Shown here piece by piece: positions 56,290-64,000 of a DNA stretch of 64,000 bases (position 1 is the first letter of the stretch; each line of letters opens with the position of its first letter). Source of the DNA: an uncultured Pseudomonas sp. (GTDB taxonomy: Bacteria; Pseudomonadota; Gammaproteobacteria; Pseudomonadales; Pseudomonadaceae). Position numbers and translations under genes: made by a program. The notes under the pieces were generated by a model. That model did no database searches and was not told where the DNA came from. It saw only the letters and a list, made by a program, of their open reading frames with translations. Where the stretch lies: NCBI RefSeq assembly GCF_913777995.1, contig NZ_CAJYVE010000014.1:1-64000 (forward strand), written 5' to 3'.

Positions 56290-57042
56290 ATGCGTGCATG
56301 GATCGGCATCATCGGCCTGCTGTGTGCCTTCGGCGTGCAGGCCGCGCCCAAGGTCGCGGTAGCGGACATGGCCTTCCAGGAACGTGTGGAGCAGTACATT
56401 CGTACCGTCTCTGCGCGGGTCAACGAAAGTGCGCATGCCAACGCCTACAGCGCCGGCTACCACGGTTCGGCCAGCTACGACTCGTACGAGGCCCGCTACA
56501 GCTACATCGAGCAGGGTGAGCTGCGCAAATTCAGCGGCGACATCAAGGGCGAGATTCTCAAGTCCGGGATGTTCCAGTTGGTGCAGGGCACGCCTTACAC
56601 CGCCAGCTCCAAGGAAGACGTCTACGACGTGATCCGGCGGATCAAGAACGGCAACTTCAAGGGCGCCGACTACGTGCTGTTCGGCACCGTGTCGGATATC
56701 GACTTCCGCCAGGACATCAACGAGCTGGCCAACACCAACAGCTACTCGGCGGTGCTGGGCATCACCCTGGTCGCCGACTTCAGCCTGATCAACACCCGCA
56801 CCTTCGAGATCACCTCGGCCTTCACGGCGATGGGCGAAGGCCAGGACACCAAGCTGGTCAACAGCCGCGACATCAAGGTCTCGCTCAACCGTGGCCGCGT
56901 GGTGCGCGATGTGTCCAAGTCGATCGGCGTGGACGTCACCCGCCAGCTGCGCGAGCAACTGCGCGGCGAAGTGGAATGGGTCGAGCAACCCATGCCACAG
57001 AACACCCTGCCCCGTGACGAGGCGCCGCGCATCCTGCGTTGA
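56290..57042 (+). CDS. CsgG/LpoB-like periplasmic protein
   Basis: A 250-residue exported protein with a signal peptide (MRAWIGIIGLLCAFGVQA) but no lipid Cys. The mature part (GTPYTASSKEDVYDVIRRIK, ADYVLFGTVSDIDFRQ, VVADFSLINTRTFEI-like segment) resembles CsgG and the LpoB family. Three bases after the lpoB-like stop. Probably cooperates with the three lipoproteins before it; the role is inferred. Ends before a strong hairpin. Confidence 0.8.
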   Translation: MRAWIGIIGLLCAFGVQAAPKVAVADMAFQERVEQYIRTVSARVNESAHANAYSAGYHGSASYDSYEARYSYIEQGELRKFSGDIKGEILKSGMFQLVQGTPYTASSKEDVYDVIRRIKNGNFKGADYVLFGTVSDIDFRQDINELANTNSYSAVLGITLVADFSLINTRTFEITSAFTAMGEGQDTKLVNSRDIKVSLNRGRVVRDVSKSIGVDVTRQLREQLRGEVEWVEQPMPQNTLPRDEAPRILR

Positions 57043-57057
57043 GCCCCGCCCTCCCCG

Positions 57058-57088
57058 ACTGAAGCCGCTCAACAGGAGCGGCTTCAGT
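57058..57088. terminator. Hairpin ending the lipoprotein operon (REP-like core)
   Basis: ACTGAAGCCGCTC pairs perfectly with GAGCGGCTTCAGT around AACAG. It lacks a T tract and uses the GGCTTCAGT REP core, so it may be a REP doing terminator duty between the two convergent genes. Confidence 0.65.
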
Positions 57089-57111
57089 CACGAAAAGCAT
57101 CCCGGCTGATC

Positions 57112-57744
57112 TCAGGCCGTTCCGCGATGCAAGGTCGCCAGGAACCCGGCTGCGCCGACGAACAGGCTGGCGAAGGTGCGGTTCAGGCGCTTCTGCTGGC
57201 GCGGGGTCCTGAGCAGGCGCAGGACCCTCGACGCCAGGCCGGTGTAGCCGGCCATGACCAGCGAATCCACGGCGACCATGGTCAGGGTGATGATCAGGTA
57301 TTGGGCCAGCAGCGGCGCGCTCGGGTCGATGAACTGCGGCAGGATGGCCAGCATGAACACCAGCGCCTTGGGGTTGCTGATGTTGACCAGAAAGCCGCGC
57401 AGCACCAGCGTGAGAGGACGGCCAATGGGGCGCTCGGCTGAGTCCTGGCTGAGTTCGGCAGGCTGCGCGCGCCACTGCCGCACGCCGAGGTAGATCAGGT
57501 ACAGCACACCGAACCACTTGATCAGGTTGAAGGCCAGTTCCGAGGCAGCCAGCACCGCTCCCAGACCCGCCGCCACGATGCCGATCTGCACCACCAGCGC
57601 CACCTGCAGGCCCAAGGCATTCCAGTAGCCACGCCAGAAGCCGTACTGCAGGCCGCAGGACATCGAGGCAATCGCCCCGGCCCCCGGCGAAAGACTGATT
57701 ACCCAGCAGGCGGCAAAGAAGGCCAGCCATGTTTCAAGCGTCAT
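57112..57744 (-). CDS. LysE/RhtB family amino acid exporter
   Basis: A 210-residue inner-membrane exporter with six helices. The start MTLETWLAFFAACWVISLSP with SPGAGAIASMSCGLQYG is the family signature, and FLVNISNPKALVFMLAILPQ is the second. ATG 57744 replaces a 17-codon extension. The exported substrate (lysine, homoserine, threonine or similar) cannot be read. Confidence 0.9.
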   Translation of the reverse strand: MTLETWLAFFAACWVISLSPGAGAIASMSCGLQYGFWRGYWNALGLQVALVVQIGIVAAGLGAVLAASELAFNLIKWFGVLYLIYLGVRQWRAQPAELSQDSAERPIGRPLTLVLRGFLVNISNPKALVFMLAILPQFIDPSAPLLAQYLIITLTMVAVDSLVMAGYTGLASRVLRLLRTPRQQKRLNRTFASLFVGAAGFLATLHRGTA

Positions 57745-57855
57745 CGCACACCTCGATTCGATTCGGATGCCCGTAACGTTATGCCCAATCGGCAAAGGTG
57801 ACCAGATGTTTATCAGGGCGCTGCCGACCGCCGCACAAGGCAGGCCGGCGGAGGA

Positions 57856-58449
57856 TCATTTCGCTTCGGCAGAGGGCCGGTCGGCAATGACCTGGGGAAT
57901 CACGTCAGTACCCCGCCAGCGCCGCACGGCCTTCTGGAAGAACTGGCTGTTGGGCACCTGCACCAGCGCACCGCCCTGCTCGGGCAGCTCGATGAGGGTG
58001 GTGAACATCAGGTTGATCGCGGTGACCCGGCCCTTCACCCCCGGCTTGTCCAGGGTATCGACCAGTTCCACCACGTCACCGATACGGAACGGCCCGATGG
58101 TGAAGATCATCACCGCGCAAAGCAGGTTGGACAGCACGCTCCACATGGCGAAGAACGCCACGGCCGCCACGGCCACGAAGCCGGACAGTGCGGTCCACAG
58201 CACCGTGGCCGAAACACCGAGGCGACCCAGCACGATGACGAAGGCGCTGCCCATGATGAACCAGCGCAAACCGCCTCGCACCGGCATCAGCAGCTCCGGC
58301 GGCAACGGATAACGCTCGCCCAGGCGGGTCAGAAACCGTCCTACCACGCGCTGGATCAGGTAACCCGCCAGCAGGATCAGAAGGGTCTGTACGCCCAGCC
58401 AGATCGGCTCGATCCAGTGAGCGTCCACGGTCCATCCGAATACTTCCAT
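57856..58449 (-). CDS. Small MscS-type mechanosensitive channel
   Basis: A 197-residue membrane protein with four hydrophobic stretches, the last being the pore helix FVAVAAVAFFAMWSVLSNLL, then a beta domain starting FRIGDVVELVD as in MscS. Shorter than typical MscS (about 280), lacking the C-terminal portion of the vestibule. Start is ATG 58449 or the GTG at 58452. Same direction as the ABC-F gene above it, 15 bp apart. Confidence 0.85.
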   Translation of the reverse strand: MEVFGWTVDAHWIEPIWLGVQTLLILLAGYLIQRVVGRFLTRLGERYPLPPELLMPVRGGLRWFIMGSAFVIVLGRLGVSATVLWTALSGFVAVAAVAFFAMWSVLSNLLCAVMIFTIGPFRIGDVVELVDTLDKPGVKGRVTAINLMFTTLIELPEQGGALVQVPNSQFFQKAVRRWRGTDVIPQVIADRPSAEAK

Positions 58450-58464
58450 CACCTCACGCCTCGC

Positions 58465-60375
58465 TTACGACAATGCTTCCAGCTCGGCCTGCATGGTTTC
58501 CAGCACCTCCAGTGCTTCCATCCAGCCCTCTTCCAGCTCGGCCTCGCGGCCTTTGAGCCTGGCCTGTTCTGACAACAGCTCGCGCAGTTTGTCCTTGCTG
58601 GCCGCCTCGTAGATGGCGCTGTCGGCCAGGCCCTGCTCGATGACCGCGAGCTTTTCCTGCACCTGGCCCAGCTCCTGCTCCAGTTTTTCGGCCTTGCGCT
58701 TGTGCGGCGCCAGTTGCTGGCGCAGCGCAGCGGCCTGCTGACGCTGGGCTTTCTTGTCAGTCTTGTCGGCATTGGCCGGCGCATTGCTGACCGGCGCATT
58801 GCGCTGACGGTAATCGGCCAGCCAGCGGGTGTAGTCGTCCAGGTCACCGTCGAACTCTTCGACCCGGCCGTCGGCGACCAACAGGAAGTTGTCGGTGGTG
58901 CTCTTGAGCAGGTGCCGGTCGTGGGACACCACCAGTACCGCGCCACTGAATTCCTGCAAGGCCATAGTCAGCGCCAGACGCATTTCCAAGTCGAGGTGGT
59001 TGGTCGGTTCGTCGAGCAACAGCAGGTTGGGCTTTTCCCAGGCAATCAGCGCCAGAGCCAGGCGCGCCTTCTCGCCACCAGAGAAGTTCACCACCGGCTC
59101 TTCCAGGCGCGGGCCGCGGAAGTCGAAGCCACCGAGGAAATCACGCAGGGTCTGCTCGCGCTCGGTCGGCGCCAGACGCTGCAGGTGCAGCAACGGGTTG
59201 GCCTTGGCATCCAGCGAGTCGAGCTGGTGCTGGGCAAAGTAACCCACGGAAAGGTTTTCCCCGGCCTGCAGGCGGCCAGCGAGCGGCTGCAGCTCACCGG
59301 CGAGGTTCTTGATGAGTGTCGACTTGCCTGCACCGTTGGGGCCCAGCAGGCCGATGCGCGCCCCGGGTGCCAGTTGCAGCTTGACCTTCTCGAGGATGAC
59401 CTTGTCGCCATAGCCGAGGCGACCTTCGGACAGGTCGAGCAGCGGCCGGGACAGCTTGTCCGACTCGCGGAAGGTGAAATTGAACGGCGAGTCCACGTGG
59501 GCGGCGGAGAGTTCTTCCATGCGCTCCAGAGCCTTGATGCGGCTCTGGGCCTGGCGCGCCTTGGTGGCCTGAGCCTTGAAGCGCGCAATGTACTTTTCCA
59601 TGTGCGCACGTTGCGCCTGCTGCTTTTCGTAAGCCTGTTGCTGCTGCGCCAGGCGTTCGGCGCGTGCACGCTCGAAGGCGCTGTAGCCACCACGGTAAAG
59701 GATGATCTTGCGCTGCTCGACGTGGGCGACATGGTCGACCACCGCATCGAGGAAGTCGCGGTCGTGGGAGATCAGCAGCAAGGTGCCGGGGTAGCCTTTG
59801 AGCCAGTCTTCCAGCCAGAGGATGGCGTCGAGGTCCAGGTGGTTGGTCGGTTCGTCGAGCAGCAGCAGGTCAGAGGGGCACATCAGGGCCTGGGCCAGGT
59901 TCAGGCGCATCCGCCAGCCACCGGAGAAACTGCCGACCTGGCGCTCCATCTGATCGTTGCTGAAGCCCAGGCCAGCCAGCAACTTGCGGGCACGGGCGTC
60001 GGCGGTATAGCCGTCGGCGCTGTCGAACTCGGCGTGCAGGCGCGCCAGGGCGGTGCCGTCCTGAGCCGCCTCGGCTTCGGCCAGCTGGCGCTGGATCTCA
60101 CGCAGGCGCACGTCACCGTCGAGGACGTAGTCGACACCCAGGCGCTCCAGGGTATCGACCTCCTGGCGCATGTGTGCGATACGCCAGTCGGCGGGCAGCC
60201 GGCAGTCCCCGGAATCCGGATGCAACTCACCACGCAGCAGGGCGAACAGGCTGGATTTTCCGGCGCCGTTGGCACCGATGAGGCCGACTTTCTGGCCGGC
60301 GTGCAGGGTCAGTTCAGCGCCTTCTAGCAGACGCTGCGGACCACGCTGTAAGGTAAGGTTTTCAATTCGAATCAT
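58465..60375 (-). CDS. yheS: ABC-F ATPase YheS
   Basis: A 636-residue soluble double ATPase acting on ribosomes; no membrane part. Two Walker A motifs (LIGANGAGKSSL, LLGPNGAGKSTL), two signature motifs (SFSGGWRMRLNLAQAL, NFSGGEKARLALALIA) and two Walker B motifs (LLLLDEPTNHLDLD and LLLLDEPTNHLDLE) are present, with the charged P-site linker between them and a C-terminal coiled coil (KAEKLEQELGQVQEKLAVIE). ATG 60375 replaces a longer open start. Divergent from the TIGR02444 gene. Confidence 0.94.
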   Translation of the reverse strand: MIRIENLTLQRGPQRLLEGAELTLHAGQKVGLIGANGAGKSSLFALLRGELHPDSGDCRLPADWRIAHMRQEVDTLERLGVDYVLDGDVRLREIQRQLAEAEAAQDGTALARLHAEFDSADGYTADARARKLLAGLGFSNDQMERQVGSFSGGWRMRLNLAQALMCPSDLLLLDEPTNHLDLDAILWLEDWLKGYPGTLLLISHDRDFLDAVVDHVAHVEQRKIILYRGGYSAFERARAERLAQQQQAYEKQQAQRAHMEKYIARFKAQATKARQAQSRIKALERMEELSAAHVDSPFNFTFRESDKLSRPLLDLSEGRLGYGDKVILEKVKLQLAPGARIGLLGPNGAGKSTLIKNLAGELQPLAGRLQAGENLSVGYFAQHQLDSLDAKANPLLHLQRLAPTEREQTLRDFLGGFDFRGPRLEEPVVNFSGGEKARLALALIAWEKPNLLLLDEPTNHLDLEMRLALTMALQEFSGAVLVVSHDRHLLKSTTDNFLLVADGRVEEFDGDLDDYTRWLADYRQRNAPVSNAPANADKTDKKAQRQQAAALRQQLAPHKRKAEKLEQELGQVQEKLAVIEQGLADSAIYEAASKDKLRELLSEQARLKGREAELEEGWMEALEVLETMQAELEALS

Positions 60376-60421
60376 GATGGCGGCGGAGTCTACCAGCTTC
60401 GTCCCGGACAGGTGGACCACT

Positions 60422-60898
60422 ATGCCTGCGGATCTATGGAGTTTCACCCTCGATTTCTACGCCCGGCCAGGTGTCGAACAAGCCTGCCTGAGACTGCAGG
60501 ACGAAGGTGCCGACGTGTGCCTGCTGCTGTGTGGCGTATGGCTGGGTAAACGGGGCGTGGCCTGCACGCCACTACGGGTCGACGCGCTCGTCGCGCTGGC
60601 CGGGCCCTGGCAGGCCGACGTGGTGACGCCGCTGCGCGGCTTACGCCGGCAATGGCGCGCGGCGGCGCAGCAAGACAGTGCACTGGCTGACCTGCGTGAG
60701 CAACTCAAGACACTGGAGTTACAGGCGGAACGGCAACTGTTGGCGCGTCTGCAGCAGTTGACCAGGGAGTGGCCTATCGACGAAGCGGCGGATGTGCAGG
60801 ACTGGCTGCGGACCTTGTGCGGCCCGCAAGCCTGCCAGGAGCACGACGCACTGCAGAGGCTGTGCGCCGCGCTCGAACACGCCGGGGGGCAAGCTTAA
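60422..60898 (+). CDS. TIGR02444 family protein
   Basis: A 158-residue helical protein of unknown function, MPADLWSFTLDFYARPGVEQ then ACLRLQDEGADVCLLLCGVW. The start ATG is at 60422, since the longer open frame runs into yheS. It is divergent from yheS across 46 bp and its stop overlaps the algP stop by four bases (60895-60898). Confidence 0.85.
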   Translation: MPADLWSFTLDFYARPGVEQACLRLQDEGADVCLLLCGVWLGKRGVACTPLRVDALVALAGPWQADVVTPLRGLRRQWRAAAQQDSALADLREQLKTLELQAERQLLARLQQLTREWPIDEAADVQDWLRTLCGPQACQEHDALQRLCAALEHAGGQA

Positions 60899-61887
60899 GC
60901 GTTGCTGCCTGGCGTAGCGCTGTTGGCTGCCGCAGGGGTCGCGGCCGGAGTGGTCTCTGGCTTGCTGGCCGCAGGGGCGGTAGCGGCTGGCGCCTGGGAG
61001 GCAGCGGGTTTGGCTGGTACCTTGGCAGCGGCAGGCTTGGCAGCAGCAGCTTTGGCCGGCGCCTTGGCGGCGGCAGGCTTGGCAGCAGCGGCTTTGGCCG
61101 GGGCCTTGGCGGCAGCGGGCTTGGCAGCAGCAGCTTTGGCCGGCGCCTTGGCGGCTGCAGGCTTGGCAGCAGCGACTTTGGCTGGGGCTTTGGCGGCGGC
61201 GGCTTTGACTGGAGCCTTGGCAGCGGCAGGCTTGGCGGCGGCAGCTTTGGCCGGCGCCTTGGCGGCAACTGGTTTGGCGGCAGCAGCTTTGGCCGGCGCC
61301 TTGGCAGCGGCAGGCTTGGCCGCAGCAGCTTTGGTCGGCGCCTTGGCGGCAGCAGGCTTGGCCGCAGCGACTTTGGCCGGTGCCTTGGCAGCAGCAGGCT
61401 TGGCGGCAGCGACTTTGGCCGGTGCCTTGGCGGCAGCAGGCTTGGCAGCAGCGGCTTTGGCCGGTGCCTTGGCAGCAGGCTTGACCTCACGGCTGCTGAG
61501 CACCTTGCCAACAGCCTCCTGCACGCGGCCAACGCCCTGTGCCAGCTTCAGGCTTTCCTGCACATCGCGCTTGAGATGCTGAATGTAGGTACGGGTTTCG
61601 CTCTGACGATCCTTCAGCGAATCGAGCAGGGCTTCAAGTTCGTCGACAGCGGATCTGGCCTTGGTCTGGGCCTTGGTCTTGCCGGCAGCGGCGGCATCCT
61701 GAATTTTGGTACGCGACTTGTGCAGTTTTTCCTGCGCCTTGACGCGTTGTTTTTCCAGCTTGGCGAGGAGTTTCTCGGCATCGGCCAGGGCTTGTGCGCA
61801 AGCCTCTTCCAGATGCTCAAGCAGGCTTCCCGACAGTTGTTGGAGCAAATGCAATGGAGTTTTTACGGGCTTCTTCTTGGCCGACAT
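60895..61887 (-). CDS. algP: Alginate regulatory protein AlgP, histone H1-like
   Basis: A 330-residue basic DNA-binding protein. The N-terminal third (LLQQLSGSLLEHLEEACAQA onward to about residue 130) is a phasin-like coiled coil; from residue 136 comes a lysine, alanine and proline repeat tail (KPAAAKAPAK). The tail of roughly 11 units of 14 residues is encoded by a 42-bp repeat and may vary in length between strains. AlgP activates alginate genes in P. aeruginosa. Its stop overlaps the TIGR02444 stop, and fklB diverges on the other side. Confidence 0.93.
   Translation of the reverse strand: MSAKKKPVKTPLHLLQQLSGSLLEHLEEACAQALADAEKLLAKLEKQRVKAQEKLHKSRTKIQDAAAAGKTKAQTKARSAVDELEALLDSLKDRQSETRTYIQHLKRDVQESLKLAQGVGRVQEAVGKVLSSREVKPAAKAPAKAAAAKPAAAKAPAKVAAAKPAAAKAPAKVAAAKPAAAKAPTKAAAAKPAAAKAPAKAAAAKPVAAKAPAKAAAAKPAAAKAPVKAAAAKAPAKVAAAKPAAAKAPAKAAAAKPAAAKAPAKAAAAKPAAAKAPAKAAAAKPAAAKVPAKPAASQAPAATAPAASKPETTPAATPAAANSATPGSNA
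61009..61455. repeat. 42-bp tandem repeat encoding the AlgP tail
   Basis: About eleven units of AAAAKPAAAKAPAK (14 residues) with Val, Thr and Pro variants, one unit shortened to nine residues. DNA copies differ mostly at third positions, suggesting long-term maintenance with occasional recombination. Confidence 0.88.
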
Positions 61888-62146
61888 GATTTACCTCCTG
61901 ACTGACGAAATTGCGGCCCATACTAGACCTCTGCCTGAAGCGCCGCTAGCTCATCTTGACAGCATTGCAAGTGCGCCGTTGCAGTGTGCGTCCATGGTTT
62001 TTGCAAGCCCATGTAGAAACAGCAAAATTTCACCTTGCCGGCGTGCTCATCTCGGCGGACTGCACTGGCATAATCCGCAAGTCACCGATCACTCGGTACC
62101 TGTGGACACCCCACGGGTTCCCCACATTTCCGGCCGGAGAGCCTTC

Positions 62147-62821
62147 ATGCCGCGCTACCTGCTATTGCCGCTGTTTCTGCTGACGCCCCTGGCCCAGGCG
62201 GCGCAAACCGCTCCTTCCAGCGATGCCCATGACCTCGCCTACAGCCTGGGCGCGAGCCTGGGTGAGCGCATGCGCCAGGAAGTCCCGGACCTCGACCTGG
62301 CCGCGCTCATCGAAGGCTTGAAGCAGTCCTACCAAGGCAAGCCCCTGGCGCTCAAGCAAGAGCGCATCGACAAGATTCTCGCCGATCACGATGCCGCCAT
62401 GACCCAGGCCGAAGCAGCGGGCACCGACTCGCAGACCGAAGCCGCACTGGCCGCCGAGCGTAAGTTCATGGACGCGGAAAAAACCAAGCCGGGCGTGAAG
62501 GAACTGGCCGACGGCATCCTGATGACCGAGCTGGTCAAGGGCAGCGGCCCGCACCCGGATGCCAATGGCCGGGTGCAGGTGCAATATGTCGGGCGCCTGC
62601 CAGACGGCACGGTGTTCGACCAGAGCAGCCAGCCGCAGTGGTTTCGTCTGGACAGCGTGATCAGTGGCTGGACCACGGCCCTGCAGAACATGCCGGTAGG
62701 CGCCAAATGGCGGCTGGTAATCCCTTCGGCACAGGCCTACGGTGCCGAAGGCGCAGGCGACCTGATCGACCCGTTCACCCCGCTGGTGTTCGAGATCGAG
62801 CTGCTGGCGGTCGGGCATTGA
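62147..62821 (+). CDS. fklB: FKBP-type peptidyl-prolyl isomerase (FklB-like)
   Basis: A 224-residue periplasmic folding catalyst. Signal peptide MPRYLLLPLFLLTPLAQA; an N-terminal helical dimerisation domain (DLAYSLGASLGERMRQEVPD) precedes the FKBP domain (VQVQYVGRLPDGTVFDQS, WTTALQNMPVGAKWRLVIPS, and the final LVFEIELLAVGH). The ATG at 62147 replaces an upstream extension. Divergent from algP and followed by algQ on the other strand, the usual Pseudomonas neighbourhood. Confidence 0.92.
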   Translation: MPRYLLLPLFLLTPLAQAAQTAPSSDAHDLAYSLGASLGERMRQEVPDLDLAALIEGLKQSYQGKPLALKQERIDKILADHDAAMTQAEAAGTDSQTEAALAAERKFMDAEKTKPGVKELADGILMTELVKGSGPHPDANGRVQVQYVGRLPDGTVFDQSSQPQWFRLDSVISGWTTALQNMPVGAKWRLVIPSAQAYGAEGAGDLIDPFTPLVFEIELLAVGH

Positions 62822-62859
62822 GCCAACGGCAGAAGGTCGCAGGCAAAAATGATGCACGG

Positions 62860-62903
62860 AGCGGCTTGAGCCGCGAACAGCTTCCCGGCTGAAGCCGGTG
62901 CCA
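62860..62903. repeat. REP-like inverted pair downstream of fklB
   Basis: GAGCGGCTTGAGCCGCGAA and TCCCGGCTGAAGCCGGTG oppose each other, the GGCTTCAGCC family seen elsewhere in the window. Confidence 0.65.
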
Positions 62904-62956
62904 TCCGTGCTTCGTGGCGCGCCGTTCAACGGCCAGGAGCGGCTGAGTTCCTGCCA

Positions 62957-62984
62957 TGAAAAAAGGGTGCGTTCGCACCCTTTC
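62957..62984 (-). terminator. algQ terminator
   Basis: AAGGGTGC and GCACCCTT pair around GTTC (GAAC on the minus strand); on the minus strand the stem is followed by a T tract. Confidence 0.85.
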
Positions 62985-63002
62985 CTTCAACACCCAGGCC
63001 TG

Positions 63003-63464
63003 TCAGGCGGTGGCGCTGGCCTCTTCGCGATGAGCGTTGTGCAACACCTCGATCAGGCAGTCTTCAAGTTCGAAACGCTCGTGCAACAGTCCACCGAGCT
63101 TCTTGAAGTCACTGGCGCAATCGGACGAATCACGCTTGTCGCAACGATCGTTGAATGCCAGCGCGAACTGCGTGATGACCTCCAGACGGGGAAACAGGGT
63201 ATCGGCCAGTTCCAGGCCGCGCTCGTCATTGAACGCCTTGGCCTCGTCGCTCAGCTGTTCATAGACCTCGAAATGCCCCGCTGATACATAGTCGACCAGC
63301 AACTGGCAGAAACGCTGCTTGGCCTTGTGGTCGCCAAGCGAGGCAGGCGCCCCGCCCAGTGCATCGTAGGCCTTGATCAGTTCATGGCGCTCATGAAGCC
63401 AGCGATCGATCAGCAGATTGACCCCGCCCCAACGCTCCTGAGCATTCTCACAGCTTTCCAGCAT
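63003..63464 (-). CDS. algQ: Anti-sigma-70 regulator AlgQ (Rsd)
   Basis: A 153-residue helical protein that binds sigma-70 and shifts polymerase to alternative sigma factors. [20 protein letters not shown] and [19 protein letters not shown] match Rsd/AlgQ. It is followed by its own terminator and precedes dsbB in the algP-fklB-algQ-dsbB order of Pseudomonas. Confidence 0.94.
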   Translation of the reverse strand: MLESCENAQERWGGVNLLIDRWLHERHELIKAYDALGGAPASLGDHKAKQRFCQLLVDYVSAGHFEVYEQLSDEAKAFNDERGLELADTLFPRLEVITQFALAFNDRCDKRDSSDCASDFKKLGGLLHERFELEDCLIEVLHNAHREEASATA

Positions 63465-63630
63465 GATGTTCTCTCTTCCCTTCAGGGGCTGCAGTCCTGT
63501 TGCGACCCCAAGGCTTGTCGCAGCCTTGTGAGCCGAGCCTGAATGGCGTCATGACGGCGAACTTCCGTGACGCATGCGAGCCAGATTATGCCCGCAAGGA
63601 AGGGTCATCAAGTTCGAAGGGCGATAAAGT

Positions 63631-64000
63631 TCATACGGACGTTTGATCCCGACGCCTTACCCGGCGCGCAACCTGCCCGGAAAGGGCATACAGGCCGGGC
63701 AGCATCAATGCGATGAACAGCAACAGGCTCCACTCCGGCAGGCTGATGCCGAACAGCGACCAGTTGATCTCGGCGCAGTGCAGTAACTCGGCATGCAGGT
63801 CGCCCGAGGACGCCGGCAGGATCCGCTCCAGCATGCCCAGCGCCAGGCCTTTTTCCTCCAGCGCAGAGGTCTGCAGCCAGACCTGCGCCCCCGCCACACC
63901 GGATCCCGCCAGGGCGGCCAGCAACAACGACAGGGCGTAGAGATTCCAGCCGCGGGCGGCGGGGCGATGCAGGCAGGCCACCAGACAGATCAGCGCACAG
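63631..64000 (-). CDS. dsbB: Disulfide bond formation protein DsbB (5' part missing)
   Basis: The visible C-terminal part of a DsbB-type inner-membrane oxidase continues past the right edge, so the active-site CXXC is outside the window. Visible are the helix LYALSLLLAALAGSGVAGAQ, the loop with LLHCAEINWSLFGISLPEWS and the last helix LLLFIALMLPGLYALSGQVA. Only one Cys is seen in the second periplasmic loop, where DsbB usually has two; this could be a dedicated paralogue or a divergent enzyme. Neighbours algQ and algP fit the known PA5256-like locus. Confidence 0.85.
   Translation of the reverse strand, partial: CALICLVACLHRPAARGWNLYALSLLLAALAGSGVAGAQVWLQTSALEEKGLALGMLERILPASSGDLHAELLHCAEINWSLFGISLPEWSLLLFIALMLPGLYALSGQVARRVRRRDQTSV

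Overview
The window is an ordinary-looking, GC-rich, densely packed piece of a Pseudomonas chromosome, most likely from the P. putida group or a close relative. The evidence is gene content and order: algP-fklB-algQ-dsbB, trxA/rho with ppx/ppk/hemB, the TIGR02449-zapA-6S RNA-fthC block, ubiI-ubiH-pepP-UPF0149, mutY-yggX-tRNA-Phe, and REP elements built on GTGGGAGCGAGCTTGCTCGC or GGCTTCAGCC cores. No insertion sequence, prophage, CRISPR array or integrase was seen.

Layout. 1-2.9 kb: histidine operon hisB-hisH-DUF2164-hisA-hisF on the minus strand, hisF cut by the window edge. 3-6.4 kb: VOC protein, aromatic aminotransferase tyrB, YitT membrane protein, a 151-bp tandem REP array, and an Lrp-type regulator. 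6.6-11.7 kb: aroP permease and two tandem chemoreceptor genes, the second with an apparent frameshift in a run of seven C. 11.8-13.5 kb: OFA-type MFS transporter. 13.9-17.7 kb: asmA-like gene, mutY, yggX, tRNA-Phe. 18.1-22.0 kb: a five-gene minor-pilin operon ending in an unusually large PilX-like protein. 22.1-25.9 kb: hypothetical protein, Lrp regulator divergent from an ACT-like protein, orphan GspE/PilB ATPase, DUF2388 protein. 26-27.5 kb: gcvT-gcvH without gcvP. 27.7-30.4 kb: iron ABC permease and binding protein. 30.5-35 kb: ubiI, ubiH, pepP, UPF0149. 35-37.9 kb: TIGR02449, zapA, 6S RNA, fthC, a 48-residue membrane protein, EVE protein, FliL-like protein. 38-43 kb: glpT, chaC, ferredoxin-reductase, ubiD. 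43-50 kb: rho, trxA, ppx, ppk, hemB. 50-57 kb: DedA, elbB, cytochrome c-FTR1 iron permease, and a four-gene lipoprotein/envelope operon (COG3014, YcfL, LpoB-like, CsgG/LpoB-like). 57-64 kb: LysE exporter, MscS channel, ABC-F protein, TIGR02444, algP, fklB, algQ and partial dsbB.

How the genes fit together. Most of the window is housekeeping (histidine, ubiquinone, heme, one-carbon, polyphosphate, transcription termination, envelope). The parts that look most strain-specific are 3-13.5 kb (aromatic amino acid uptake and transamination, chemotaxis, REP array) and 18-22 kb (minor pilins). The strongest leads are the pilin operon with its large PilX-like protein and Glu5-less members, the C7 frameshift in a receptor gene whose neighbour carries a nearly identical signalling half, and the REP array that is phased on the stop codon of the adjacent lrp gene. 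Functions are assigned from sequence reading and remembered family features only; no database search was run.
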